DNA of 64,000 bases from Sesamum alatum (GCA_034509735.1 JACGWO010000001.1:12602854-12666853), one strand, 5' to 3'. Counted from the first letter of the stretch, positions 24,396-37,080 are shown. Program-made: numbers and translations. The notes: generated from the letters alone by a model not told the origin.

Positions 24396-27393
24396 TTAAA
24401 TTCTACGCAGTCCCATACTACTCACATGCCTTTGAAATGCATCTCTATGCAAAGGTTTAGTAAAGGGATCTGCTATCATATCAGTAGTAGAAATATGCCT
24501 GAGAACTACTTGGCTTTGCATAATACTATCACGAATGAAGTGATATCTGGTATCTATATGCTGAGTCCTCCCATGGTACTTGGGGTCCTTCGCATATGCT
24601 ATAGTGACTGTGTTATCACAATAGATTACAACAACATCATCAACATGCGCTGAAATGCGCAGACTCTTGAGGAATCTACTCAACCAGACAGCCTCTTGGA
24701 CCGCTAATGTACAAGCCACATATTCTGCTTCATGGTGGACAAGGAGATGCAGGGATGTTTCTTGTCGCACCAAGTGATAGCAGTGCTTCTTAACAAGAAT
24801 GCATATCCTGATGTGGATTTGCGTTCATCTCTGTCCGTCGATCTATCAGAATCACTATATCCAACCAACTTTAAACTTCCCCCATGGTAGGTAAAAGCCA
24901 GATCACTTATTCCTTTTAGATATCTTAGTATCCTCTTGACCGCTACCCAGTGGTCGGGTCTAGGATTACTTTGATACTTGCTCACCATTCCAACTGCAAA
25001 ACACAGGTCTGGTCGAGACACATTATAGCGTACATCAAACTTCCTACAGTTTGAATCTTAGCATATGGAACCTTAGCCATGCATTTCTTTTCTTCTTCTA
25101 TCTTAAGGCACAATTCTCTGCTAAGAATACAACTTTTGTCCATGTGTGTGTCAACAGGATTGGCATTGTGCATATGAAACCGCTCTATGATCTTTTTGAT
25201 ATAAGTCTCTTGAGACAAGCTCAAAAGTTTCCTAGAGCGATCTCAGTGTATCTTAACACCAAGTATGTACTCAGCTTCTCCTATGTCCTTCATCTCAAAT
25301 GTTGAGGACAACCACTTTTGAGTGGCGACAATCATTTTCATGTCATTTCGGGCCAACAAAATATCGTCTACGTACAGTGAAAGAATCAGAAACTTCTTTC
25401 CACTTCTTTTGACATACACACAGTGGTCCTCCTCAACCATCGTGAAGCCTATCGAGGTGATAGCTTGATGAAATCGATAGTACCACTGCCTAGATGATTG
25501 TTTCAATCCATAAATGGAACGTTTCAAGTGGCACACTTTGCCCTCTTGTTCCATTTCTGAAAACCTTTAGGTTGATCCATATAGATCTCCTCATCCAGTT
25601 CTCCATTGAGAAAGGTTATCTTTACATCCATCTGAAATAGTTCTAGATCTAGGTAGGTAACAATGGCTAGAAGTAGGCGAACAGAGGCAAATCTCACCAC
25701 TGGGGAGAACGTCTCTTCATAATCTACACCTTCTTGTTGGGTATAGCCCTTCGCCACCAATCGAACTTTCAATTTATCGATGCTTCCATCTACCTTACGT
25801 TTGACTTTTAAAACCCACTTGTTCCCAATGGTCTTACACCCAACTGGAAGATGAACTAGCTCCCATGTTCTTAGCCATAGAGCACATCTCTTCTTCCATT
25901 GCAGTTATCCACTCTTTTGCATTCGGTGAAGTCACAGCCTCTTCATAAGTAGCTGGTTCATCCACATCTATAGAAGCACACACAAAGGCTTCCCCCTCGA
26001 TATCATATCATCGGGTTTGCTTCTTCGCATCTGTGGATTTTAAAAGTTATGTTCCTTTAGTGAACAACTCCCACTTAATTTGGGGGTCGCTTTCATTATT
26101 CCCGTCGATTACTTGGTAAGAGTGTGGAGTCTCACCCTCGCTAGGGATAGATGCGCCGCCCTGGGGATCTCGTAACTCGTATGGTTCAAGATCCCCTTTG
26201 ACTTCACTTATGCTCAGGAAATCCTCTTCAAGGAAATCTATATCGCGGGACTCAATTTATGTCATTCCTCTATCAGGGTGTTCACCGTACATCACATAGC
26301 CCTTAGAGTGCTCACAATATCTTATAAAGATAAGTTTGTTGGCTCTATAACCCAGTTCCCCATATTTATGGGAGGTACTATGAACAAATCCTGTCGACCC
26401 CCATGGGCGTAAGCCTTCTAAGTTGGGCTTTCTGCCATGCCATAATTCATAGGGAGTCGAAGGAACAGATTTGGAGGGCACACGGTTTAAGATGTAGGCA
26501 CCAGTCAAAATTGCATCTCCCCAAAATGATATTGGAAGATTTTCTTGCGCCATCATCAATCTGCCATTTCCAGAAGTGTACTATTCCTTCTCTCTGCAAC
26601 CCCATTTTGTTGCGGAGTATGTGGAATCGTTCATTGCCGTATGATTCCTTTTCCTCACAAATTTGCTTGAATTGCTCAGAAAGATATTCTCTTAGCCTTC
26701 CCAAAAGGCTTTCCAAAAGGATTCCGGCAGGCTTTTCCCGCCAAACATAGTTCATATGGAGGAAAGTTGACTTTAGCATAAAACCTAATAGGCCTTCTCG
26801 AGCTAACCTAGTCATCCTTTCTTGTCCTATGTGTCCCAATCTTGCATGCCAATTGACAGAGATTTTATCAACAGAAGAAACAATGTAAGAAACGCATTCA
26901 TTTGCTAATTCTAGCATAAAAAATCATTATTCATAAATCCTAAGCCATAGAGGTCTTTACCAAAATAAATAGACAAACCTAATTGTTCAAACAGAAAAGA
27001 AAAACCATGTTCCATCAATGCTGTAACTGAAAGTCAATTACATCGAATGCTAGGTGCATATTGCACATCACTAAGGAGTAGCTCACGCCTAGTGCGGAGC
27101 TTGAGTTGGTATGAACCAATTCCAAGGACCTCTTCTTGTGCGCCATTGCCCATAGCAATGTCATGGCTTCATGCTGGCACTCGATGGTAATCTACAAATC
27201 CAGATCGATCCCTTGTCACATGTTTTGTTGCGCCTGTATCTACAATCCAACCAAGGAGAGAATTATCCACAAAAACTTGTGAGCACACAAAAGAACTTGG
27301 AGAGCTGGGGTTAGGTCTTACCTTCTTTGGCTCAGTGCAATCACGAGCAAAGTGGCCCATCTTTTGACAGTTATAACATTTGGCCTTTGCCAC
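24396..27393 (-). pseudogene. Copia pol polyprotein, fragmented
   Basis: Recognised segments: CCHC zinc knuckle CYNCQKMGHFARDC with protease WIVDTGATKHVTRD (27393-27169); GAG-pre-integrase WHARLGHIGQERM (around 26840); integrase C-terminal part (26559-26257, LPISFWGDAILTGAYILNR); reverse transcriptase LVAKGYTQQEGVDYEETFSP (25772-25524) and YVDDI catalytic box (25554-25243); RNase H region (25021-24396, SRPDLCFAVG, DRDERKSTSGY, EAEYVA, ADPFTKPL). Frames change between segments and the integrase core after about 26830 is scrambled, so several frameshifts and stops are present. Not functional. Confidence 0.85.
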
Positions 27394-27564
27394 GTTTTAC
27401 TTTCCACCCCGTTTTACTCGGTAACGCTTCATAGCCTTGTCACCTTGTGGGGCCAAGTTCTGGCTTTGGCTCTGGGTCTGGCTCTGTCTTGCACCAGTCG
27501 ATTTATTCCAACGCTTGCCTTTCTGGGGCTTAGGCTGACCGGCATGTGCGACCAGGGCAGCCTG

Positions 27565-28194
27565 CTAAGCACGTTCAGTTTCTCTACAGTCAGCCTCAAG
27601 TTTCAAATGATTGGCGACACTCTCAAATATTTTTATTTGCTCATTGTGCGTTAGCACCAGCTTCACGTGTTCCCAAGTCTGCTCAGATAGCGACCTAAGG
27701 ACTGTCAGAACTTGTTGTTCATCACTGAGTTCAGTATCGGCATTTTGGAGTTCTCGCATCATATCCTTCATCACATCAAGATGTTGGATCATCGAGTGTT
27801 TCGGGTCAAGCACGTATTGATTGAACTTAAGGGTCAAAGCCTTTAGTCTTGTAGCCGAAGTGCTACCATATGCAACCTTCAAAACTTCCCATAACTCTTT
27901 AGCCGTTGAATATTTCTCATATTCATGGATCAGATTATCGTGCATGCAGCTCAACATAGTAAAGCGCGCACTGAAATCTTGATCCCGCCACTTATTGTAC
28001 GCGTCCAATTCGCGACGATATTGGGCAGTTGATCTATTTTCAGGCTCCACTGGCTCAGGGATGCTAGTTGTGAGATGATCAAGAATCTTTTTGTGATGCA
28101 GGAAATACTGAATTTTTCTATGCCACATTGCATAGTTTTGGCCATCTAATTTGGCACTATCATGGAGGTCAGAAAAAGCTATATCGATCTCCAT
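27565..28194 (-). pseudogene. Copia gag
   Basis: A 209-residue open frame from ATG 28194, typical of plant copia gag: LDGQNYAMWHRKIQYFL near the N-terminus, AKELWEVLKVAYGS in the middle and DEQQVLTVLRSL later. The frame stops before the zinc knuckle, which lies in another segment at 27393-27340, so gag is interrupted between about 27565 and 27400. Upstream of the ATG no LTR is visible. Confidence 0.8.
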
Positions 28195-28199
28195 TACTG

Positions 28200-29640
28200 T
28201 ATTACATGCGCATTTATGTTAGGTACCATCTATGTTATTCTAGATCCAAGTAAAAAGTTTATTACTTTCCTTAATTCAGTGGGATCAAAAATTTCATGCC
28301 CGTGCTAATAATCATCTCCCAAAATAATTAAAGACCATAATAAAAAAAATTACCAATCCAAAAATGAAAATCGCATATGTCCATGAAAACATGCCATCAA
28401 CAATATAAAGGAATTGAATTCGGTGCTTCATGTTAAAATAATCTTATGGCCTATGGTAATAATCAGTAAAATATATTCCCAAAATAAAATACATGGCCTC
28501 AAAATGGCCCCCAGAATACATGTCCCATAAAATACAATACATATGAGGGCCTACTACATCAATCTAGAAAAACAAAGGAATGCCGCATTATCACCATCTC
28601 CATAAATTATTTCAATCAGAAAATTAAAAAAACGCACATTATTCATGAGCACCGAATTTCAACTCATATGCCATGTAACAATAAACACTTATAGGCATAG
28701 TATGCAATTACCAAGATATGCAAAATATGTTATCTCCTAAGGCATACAAAATCACCCAAAAAATAATAATGATTTTTGCACAAAAGTCAACTTTCCTTTA
28801 GAAAATTTTCTATTTTTATTAATAAAAAAATTGAAAAAACCAGAGTAAAAATGAAAAAGAATAAAAAAAAAAGTCAAGCCGGCTCGGCTCGGCTCGGCTT
28901 GGCGCGAGCCGGTTTGAGCCGGCTCATCCCCTGCTGGCGCACGGCTGGCGCTAGCAGGCCAGTGGTCGCGCGCCCTGCTGGCGCATGGTCAGCGCACGCG
29001 GGCCGCAGGCCCGCACGTCAACTGGCACGCGGTCAGCGCCTAGTCATCCTTGTATTTCCCTTTTTTAACTCTAGCGCCTGTCGTTTTTCCTGCGTCATTT
29101 TCGATGAATAATATACAGTTTCGAACCTCTTCTCATGCCCAAACCACATAGAACAAAAATATTCAGGCAAAAGCAACAAACTCAGGTCCGTTTTGAGTTC
29201 AAAGAAAACAATTTTCAAAACTAGGATTTCGATTTTCTCATAAATCATTCATCTATTTTTCACCAAAATTTAACCATGTGATCTTCAAATCGAAACTCAA
29301 TAACCTACACAAATGGTGCCTACAAGTTGGTCAACAAAGATGGCCTGCGGATTGGTCCTATAAACGGCAAGTTTCTGAAATGTTACTGCCCATGAAGACC
29401 ATGCTCCTTGACGCATGAGCCTAAACTGCACTTTACTCCTGGCCCGCATGAGTATAAAGTGTGCACGGCACACTTCCTGAAAAAAAAAATGAAAAAAAAA
29501 TTCAAGTTTCTTTGAACTCGTTTTGACTTGATCCCTTCGCGGGGTAGTAAGCAACTTGTGTATATTAGCTCAAGTTCAGTCATATCTTAAAAAAAAAAAA
29601 AAAAAAAAGTGGGTCACGTCTCTTTTTCGAGGAGCAACGT
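28200..29640. other. Unassigned sequence, probably retroelement-derived
   Basis: About 1.4 kb with no recognised gene. 28870-29040 is GC-rich with a short 'ggctc' tandem stretch (about 28879-28900) and 'gctggcgc' repeats, in contrast to AT-rich flanks. A-run at about 29589-29608. It may be leader or LTR sequence of one of the adjacent retroelements, but no matching terminal sequences were found. Confidence 0.3.
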
Positions 29641-29884
29641 CTATGTTCGTCGATTTTACCTCTGAATTAAAGTCTTAAAGTTTCAATTAATTGTATTATG
29701 CACGTTGTAATTTTTCGTGGCAAAGAATAGTACAAGCAAGAAAAAAATGACGCTTTAAGAGGATAAGGATATTGCGTAAAAGAAATACTTTTATTGCATC
29801 AATGAGTTTTGTCTACATTGAGGACAATGAAAGACAAAAAGATAAAGATAAACATCAAATTCTAAAGATTCAAGCGAATAAGCT

Positions 29885-32800
29885 AAAGTTTGCTAAATCT
29901 TTCTTTGACTCCTCGAGCAGTGCTTCCAGCTTCTACAATATTTCAACCTCATTTCCGAAAAGATAGGGGGTAATTTCGAGCATTGAAACCTTCTCCTTCT
30001 TGGTCGCTACCTCCCTCTGGAAGTTAGTTAAGTTCCCTTTGGCATCACGGAGTAATGAGGATGGACTCCTCTTTGTGTTGCAGTTCCTCAAATTGCCTCT
30101 TCAATACGCCTTGTTGGTTGAAAACTTGGAAAATTTTGGCTTCAAGACTCTTCACCTCGTCCGCTTGCTCCTTCTCTTGTGCTTCGGCGGCCGAAAGATC
30201 ACCCTTGGCAAGTGAGAGAGACTTCTCATAAACCTCCCGTGTGATCTTCTGAGTGGATTCCAACTTGGTTTTTGCGTAATTGAAAGCGCCGTCAAAGAAG
30301 ACATTCAAATGACTCTCTAAAGGGGATACATCCTTCATGTAGATGGCCATCTCCTATATCAAAGCGTTAACAACTTGTCTCACCTCGGAAAGTCATTCAA
30401 GGGGGGTCATCGCGATCTTCTGGCATATGCGTTCTCAATAGAACTTGAGCAACACCTGCTCCGCCTTCGTTTTGATAACTTGAAGGCAGAAATCATGAGA
30501 AGAAGGTGGAGCCTCAAAAGTCTTCTTTGGCTTCTTCAAGACATCTCCACGGGGGGCAACTTCTCCACGATGGTCGGTAGAATAATCATCGGGCACTTGC
30601 TAGAAGTTCCGGTGGAAGGAGGCTCATCTCTTGGAATAGGTTGCAATTCACCATGCAAAGCGGCGTTCGCGTTGGGCAAGTTAAATGCACTAGTCCCGTT
30701 CACCGAGCCTATGCTACCTTCGGGAGTTATAGGAACCCCTTCTTCAAGACCAACAAGCTGAAACAACAACAACAGAAAACAAAAAACAAGAAAAAAAAAG
30801 GGTATCAGAGAAATGTAAGAAAAAAAAAAGATCAAGAAAAGAAAGGGATAATAAAGAAGAATATAGTGAAGGTGATGTGCCTATATATTTACGTAGAGCG
30901 TCAACTCATCTAAAGGCATGATAGAACTTGGAACGTCTTCAAAGAACGAAGAATTCACACTAATTGCATCTAAGTCAAAAACCTTCTCAAATGGTTGAGG
31001 ATTGCTAAGTTGCTCGTTCGAGATGGACAACGTGAAGATCACATCATTTTCATTGGACAAAACACCAACAGGAGTGTCCACAAGTACGTTGTGTCTTCGC
31101 TTGGGAGCGGCAGTGGCAGTCTTCGTCCCATCGATATTGATGGCAGGGATGGCTCGATTGTCTTAGGGTTCATTCTCCAAACCAGAGGGATGATTGAGTT
31201 TAATAACAACTCTTGTATTCTTCTCGGGGTGAATCCTATTGCACTTGGTCCACCACTCCATATACTCCTTCGAAACGAGGGGGGATGAAGAAATGCTACC
31301 GAGAATAAAAAGTTTAGATGAAGTACCAGACAAAGTGGAAGATTGCCAAAGTCGCCCAAGTTCCTTCACAAGTGAAGATCTCTTTCTTCAAACGCCTCGG
31401 AACGTATTGGCAGAACTCAAATTAGTGGCTAAAGCAGTGGGGACCGTAAGCTTCAACAATGTTTTTCACCTCAATCCGAAGTGTCAAGTAGCTGGAGCAC
31501 AAAGCAACGAAAAGGTCCTTGTAGGTGTTCGAGAAGCTCGTGTAACTAACAACAAAGTGGGGCCTTGATGATGGAAGTGCACATACAAAAGCCTCAAAAA
31601 TTGATGCGATGAAATAAGTTGCGTGCCTCGGCAGGTTCAAAGTGTTTAGTCATGTTCTCCCCCGCGTACTTCACCATTTGGGCTCCAATAGGTTCAAGCT
31701 TGGGTGGGAAGTGAGTCTGAAGATAACGTCCAATCCAACTGTACACATAGTGAATGGGAAAGACGGCGGAAGACTCGAACTAATTCGTGGAAGTGGATAT
31801 GTCCCTAAGGCCTTGATAGATGCTCGCAAAGACGAGGATAGCCAAAGAAAAACATTCACCATGAGCCATTCTACTTGCAACTTTGAAAATGGAAGCACGT
31901 ACCTTGCCAACTTTGTCGTGTGGAACGACAAAGCTACACAATCAACACGAGAGAAAAGCCACCACATAGGTCTCGTCTCGTATGTCCTTGGGAATTTGCA
32001 GTGCGGTAAAAGGCTCGTCATAATCCTCGTTCCGAGGTAGGTTCGAAGCGTCGATGTCACCACTGGGATTACGAGAAAGCTTGGGCTCGTTGACTCTCTT
32101 CTGAAAGAAAAAAGTAGATGAGGCGCTACGTAGCGAAGAGGTCATTTGAACCAAAAGCTAACCCAATCAGAAACAAGTACTCCATGCGAGTCTTTGGGAA
32201 GACAGTGCGCCAAAAACAAATACTTGCAGCTTCTTGAAACGGAGGGCTTACACGCTTCATCACCTAGCAAGTCCTTGGAAGAAGGAACGACCTCGTCGTA
32301 AAACTCTCCATGCACGGGTAACCCACAAAGTCCACGGATGTCCCACAAGGAAATGGATATCTCCCCAACGTCGGCATGTAAAGTGTTCGTAGAAGGGCAC
32401 CATAGCTCAAGGAGGGCTAGAAGCACATGCTTGTTGCAGACGTACATGAAAAGAGACGCGTGCACGACTACGTGAATCTTGGCGGCATGAAGAATGGCCG
32501 CGTGGTGGCCAAGCACGTCTTCAGTCCACTCCCAATAGCCGGGGTAAAAGGATACTTCGCCATACTTCAATTGAGGAGTCCTCCATGAAGTCCCGTTGGT
32601 GGCAAGGTGGCGGTTCGGAAGAACATACTCGGTATCGGTCTTGACGTCATGAAGAGAAGACTTGAGCAACAACACCTTGGCTTGAGAAGAAACGTTCGAA
32701 CGAGGGTCAAGCGTGTCTTTCATCATCTCTTCAAACCACTCATGAAGATACATGGACTTGGACAAAGAATGAGACTTGGAGGGACAGGTGACATTGGCCG

Positions 32801-32900
32801 GCTCATGAACGCATAAAGTGGTACCTTTCACCTTAAGGTTGTCTTTGCTACTTCAGATGATGATGCTTGGGAATGGCTCGGTACGATCTTCAACGTCCAT
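29885..32900 (-). pseudogene. Plant mobile domain (PMD) protein, antisense aORF-like, broken
   Basis: ATG at 32898-32900 starts MDVEDRTEPFPSIII, followed by an in-frame TGA; the frame resumes to 32142 with the core domain (YPGYWEWTEDVLG, WCPSTNTLHADVGEISISLW, GLCGLPVHGEFYDEV). After a frame change come NPSGDIDASNLPR and DIRDETYVVAFLSC with another stop (about 32150-31930), then pieces such as KVASRMAHGECFSLA (about 31900) and WWTKCNRIHP (about 31240), then a C-terminal Glu/Lys-rich coiled coil (30350-30045) and a tail ending about 29888. The order matches PMD (aminotransferase-like) proteins encoded by plant transposons and their domesticated MAIL-type relatives. At least two stops and several frameshifts. 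Transcription would oppose the LTR at 33622-34301, as for the antisense extra ORFs described in Tat-lineage gypsy elements; that link is inference. Confidence 0.75.
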
Positions 32901-33604
32901 GTCTGAAAATTAAACAAGCCGTACGAAGAAATTATAAGTCAAAAGTATGTGTACGTGTGCATGTGCATGAAACCAAGTAGCATTGAGCTAAAATACAAAG
33001 AAGCCTTTCTCACAGTCAAATTCACAAACACTTTGTGAGCAAGATTCTATGGAAGCCTTTGTAAGAAAAGATGAATAAGTTCATATCAATTTATGTTCAA
33101 AAGACATCGAGCAACAACAAATTCTATTCGCGGAAGCAAAATAGGAGAAGATCAATTCTCTGTTTCTACTGTCGTGAAGAAAATTCATTGTGAATGTCAT
33201 TTTTTTATACTTATATTTGAAGGACAAAATTTGGAAAGTTTCCATCATTGCCTAGCATGTGAACAGAGGATATATTAGTGGAGAAGATTTGCATTGCAAA
33301 GACATTGAATTCTGTTGAAGACATTGCATAAGCAAAGCATGATGCCATGATGGAAATTGCTGAAGGAAATAAGTGTGCAATGTTAAATTCCTTGCATGAG
33401 ATGATTCCGCTTTGTGCGTGAATTTGTGCAAGAGGCAAAAATTATGATTATGGAAAAAGAATTCGTATGATGGAAATTCGCTCAAATGACCCTTCGTCTA
33501 TTAAAAAAAAAAAAAAAAACCTACAAAATGTAGAGAAAGGAGAAGTTAGTACTTTCAGTCCCACCTCTCTCTTTTGCCAAAAATTGGCATGTTTTTCACT
33601 GAGT
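32901..33604. other. Spacer between PMD pseudogene and polypurine tract
   Basis: No gene recognised. Contains an A-run at 33502-33520. In retroelement terms this would be the untranslated region before the 3' LTR. Confidence 0.4.
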
Positions 33605-33607
33605 CTT

Positions 33608-33621
33608 GAAGTGGGGGTATC
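33608..33621 (+). promoter_or_regulatory. Polypurine tract of LTR retrotransposon
   Basis: GAAGTGGGGGTATC lies directly before TGTTGATG, the start of the LTR at 33622. Purine-rich, at the position used to prime plus-strand DNA synthesis. Confidence 0.6.
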
Positions 33622-34301
33622 TGTTGATGTCAAAATATTTTAGGAATAAATTACTAATTAAAGCCCAAATAAATCGGCTAACAATTGGGTTCCAAAATAA
33701 AAGTCCATAATAAATTTGGGCTTGTCATGAAAAAATTAAATTCATAAGCCCATATTAAATTGGGGTCTTATGTATTTTTATGGGTCAATCCAAAAAAAAA
33801 ACATATATATATATATAGTATTTTGGGTTGGCTAAATTGAGTCAGGTACATGTTCAAAAATGCAGTCCATCAGAAGACTAGTCCATGTCAAAGCCCACGG
33901 TGATAAAGCCAAATGGAAGTGAGTCCAAGCTGCTAAAGCCCAACTCACGCCTATAATTAGGAGCCTCAACCTCACAAATGAGACATACATACAACACAAG
34001 CAAAAAATCTAGTAAGAACAAGTCTAAAGCTTTCTCCTACGACGAAGCTCTGCAACTACAAGGCTTTGATACGAAATTTCAAAGTGGTACGTGATCGCCT
34101 TCTACAAATCAAGAGGGAGATAGCACATCCGATTCAAGAACAAGCTCCAAGCCCTTGAATCCACATTCGTATAAAAGAATTAGGGGTTACTTTAAATTCA
34201 AAGATTGTATCCACTTTTTATTTAAATCAATAAAATTATTTGATCCATATTTTTCGTGTCTCGTAATTATTTTTGCAGATACGAAATTTTGTGTGTGAAC
34301 A
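33622..34301 (+). repeat. 3' LTR of a gypsy-type element (+ strand)
   Basis: Starts TGTTGATGTC and ends GTGTGAACA, giving TGTT...AACA termini; length 680 bp. Preceded by the polypurine tract, so it is a 3' LTR. No matching 5' LTR exists in the window. The internal part to its left contains the antisense PMD pseudogene. Confidence 0.6.
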
Positions 34302-35279
34302 TAGATCATCTGGACTTGAATAAAACCTAGCAAATTCAAAATTTAAAATATTAAAAAATTATAAAATATTTTAAGGTAAGTTGTACTGGCTTTTGATCTT
34401 GAAGCTTTTGATGGAAGCTTTCCATCTTTCGTTATAAACCCGTATTCGTGGACAAAGGTAGCGGTGACAGACGTTGTTTCATGTTTGACCAATATACTTT
34501 ATTCGCTCCACCTTAATTCGGGATGATCATTTTATGGTTTTCGTCCAGGTTGCTAACATTATATTCGTAGATCCCCTGTTGGAACTGGATTCTCCTATGC
34601 CACTCTTCACAAGCTTATCACACCAATGACTCTAAATCCACTCTCGTTTCTGAGGAAGGTAAGCTTAAGCACCAACTATCATCCGTCCATTCCCTTTTCG
34701 CTTGTTTCTATTAATTTTACTTCCAATTAATGTGAAAACTGACGCAATTATCTGATGCTAATTCAGTATTTGAAAATGCAGTGGTTGTTGAATCATCCAG
34801 AGTTCGTAAAAAATCGTCTGTACGTTAGTGGTGACTCTTATGGGGGCAAAATTGTTCCCATGGTAGCTCTGGAAATAGCCAAAGGTGACAATTAATATTT
34901 ACGACTATGGAACTTAATTGTGATACTGAATTGCTTTGGTTTTTCCCCTCATCAAGAATGAGTTGAACTGAATGCAGGTAATGAAGCTGGACTTAAGCCA
35001 CAAATGTTACTCCAAGTAAGTTGAAATTCTATACTCATGCTGAGATTGTCGTCCAGTGATACTCATCAGATGATAAGAATGTTGAGGAATTCATGAAGCA
35101 GGGATACATTGTTGGTAATTCGGCTACAGATGCAAATAAGGATAACAACGAGAAGGTTCCTTATGTCCATAGGATGGAACTCATATCAGATGAATATTTT
35201 GAGGAAATTATTCCTTCCCTTTTTTATGAGTATCTTCTAGACAAGATCTTCACTTTTTATATCACTAGGTTCTCGTTAG

Positions 35280-35519
35280 GGGTTTAACCCAATCTACCTT
35301 CCTGTGATATTACAAATGAGCAAATCACTCCATATGAAAAAATAGAACAATTTACCTTATTGTATTTTTTAAAATAGAGCAATTTACCTCCTTAGATAGA
35401 AAGGTAGATTTCTTTCATTTAATAAAAACTGAAGGAGATAAATCGTTTTTTTTTAGTTTTTTTAATATGTGGTTAATTTGCTCATTTGCAATACACAGGG
35501 GGCTGCTTGCATTTATCCC
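35280..35519. mobile_element. 240-bp Mutator-type MITE in SCPL pseudogene
   Basis: Starts GGGTTTAACCC, ends CATTTATCCC, with 45-bp imperfect inverted arms ('caaatgagcaaat' and its complement). Flanked by perfect 10-bp duplications TTCTCGTTAG at 35270-35279 and 35520-35529, in the range for Mutator-type insertion. Confidence 0.75.
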
Positions 35520-35555
35520 TTCTCGTTAGTGGATCTTGAAACATCACAACCACTC

Positions 35556-37080
35556 TGATGAGGTCTGAGGATCGTGCACATATAGGGCCTGTTCTGGCGC
35601 TCTGTTCCTGTGAATTCTGGGTTCTGGAAGTCTTGGTACCGAGGCCACCCTCTATCAACCCCTTTGAGGGCTCTTTGCCCCTCTGCCCATTCTCTATCTT
35701 TCATTGCCATCATCTCCTCCTCTTGGATATATTGTTGGGCCACCGCTCTTAGTTCTTCAAGAGATGATGGGGGAGGGGGGGGGGGGGGGTGCCTGGATAA
35801 AGCAAACGCTAGGGACCCCTTCATCAAACCATGGATGAGGATGCTCGTAACTGTTTCTACCCGTAGGTCTCGTCCCTCTAACATTCCGTCATTGAAACGA
35901 CTTATGAGCTCTCTTAGTGACTCCATGCCCATTGTTTTATGTTAAAGAGATATGTCTGGCCTTTTCGCCTTCCGCTTGCTAGTGAAGAAACTTACGGATC
36001 AACTGGTCATATGAAACTATAGTGCCCTGAGGGAGCGAAATAAACCACTCTGGGTCCTTTCCACCCAGGGTATTTACAAAGATTCGAGCGTTCATGTCAT
36101 CTATCTGTCAATACAATTGTATGATATGCTCAAAGGATGTAACATGCTCTTCGGGGTCTTTGTTCCCATCGTATTTGGCAAGATCGGGACTGTGGATCCT
36201 TGTGGCACGGCCTCCTGCAGAATGTCTCTGATGAACGGGGATTCCCTCTTTTTATAGAGTTGGACATCGTTCTTCTCTCCATTCCTTGAAATTTTTGATC
36301 TCCTCTTGGTTTGTCCGGATCTTCGCTCTTGAGAGTGTTCGGCTTCTACCTCCTCGGGTTCGGTTCGAGGTGCTCGTGGAGTTTCCTCGATGAGTCTTCG
36401 TGGGGACATGGGTTGTTTCCCCTTTTCTGCGCTCTTTTTTAGAGCCTCCTTAACTGTGGTCGCTACCATATTACACAAATTTTCTTTTGATATCTGAATC
36501 ATCGGATCTCCCAGGGTGTTCGGTCCCACGACGTGGGAAGTTCCGACTTCCTCTCTTAGGTGTCCTTGTGCTCCTTCCATTCTATCTCGTTTACTTTGGT
36601 AAAATTTTTCAGGGTTATTTCCCATAGATGTCGCCAATGATGATGTCTGAGGGTCGTGTAGGTCTGCTTCTCAGGTTAGTCCTCTCTAAGTGCGAAATAT
36701 AACCTGAAAAAAAAGAACCACGTCACGGGTACTAGGGTTAACCCTAGCATAAACCCTACAACGGTCAAGTTAGTCAATTGGTCTAGGGGTTTTTATATCG
36801 GAGCTAGAATAGTAAAAGTGCATTGATGATACCTGAATATTCGGTTGACTCGAGGTATTTATAGTTTTCCTACCAAAGTACGGATGACACACTAATTAGG
36901 GAGATAAGGCTATATGTCCCTCATCTAGCGATCCTCCCAACTCGGATTCGGGTTAGGTACGGACGGGTCCTCCTTAACAGGCGCATGGATCCTTTTTCTT
37001 TGGGCCTTAGTGGCCTTAGGGCCTAGTAGGCTTTGGGCCGTATCCTTCTTTGGGCCTAGAATGGGCCTAGGCCCACATCA
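35556..37080 (-). mobile_element. Internally deleted gypsy element in SCPL pseudogene
   Basis: Minus-strand element flanked by CACTC (35551-35555) and CATTC (37081-37085), a 4/5 target duplication; removing it restores the alignment with SCPL copy 1 (4875-4890). The 5' LTR is 36638-37080 (443 bp, TGATGTGGGCC...CATCATCA on the minus strand), followed by TTGGCGACATCTATGGGAAA, then gag. The other end keeps only about 21 bp of the 3' LTR (35556-35576, TGATGAGGTCTGAGGATCG on the + strand). All of pol and nearly all of the 3' LTR are gone, while the outer ends and target site are intact. Confidence 0.75.
35578..36625 (-). pseudogene. Gypsy gag fragment
   Basis: From ATG 36625 (MGNNPEKFYQSK) a Lys/Glu/Arg-rich N-terminal part runs to about 36101; after a frame change the conserved gag piece follows at 35932-35578 (SLRELISRFNDGMLE, TSILIHGLMKGSLAFALSR, a Pro-run encoded by a G-run at 35766-35788, then EEEMMAMKDREW). 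Matches the gag of plant gypsy elements. Frameshifted and cut off before the zinc knuckle. Confidence 0.7.

Larger units (their letters stand above)
22799..28194 (-). mobile_element. Degenerate Ty1/copia retrotransposon
   Basis: Minus-strand element with gag (28194-27565), zinc knuckle and protease (27393-27169), integrase (26917-26257), reverse transcriptase (25772-25243) and RNase H (25021-24396), in the copia order with integrase before RT. The 3' LTR is 22799-24394. No matching 5' LTR or tRNA-Met primer site is recognisable to the right of gag, so the 5' end is lost or beyond recognition. It is inserted in, or joined to, the gypsy remnant at 22140-22798. Confidence 0.8.

Noticed and set aside
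30375..31568. Plus-strand frames of 90-130 codons over the PMD region
   Set aside because: Antisense shadows of the decayed PMD gene, whose conserved motifs are on the minus strand.
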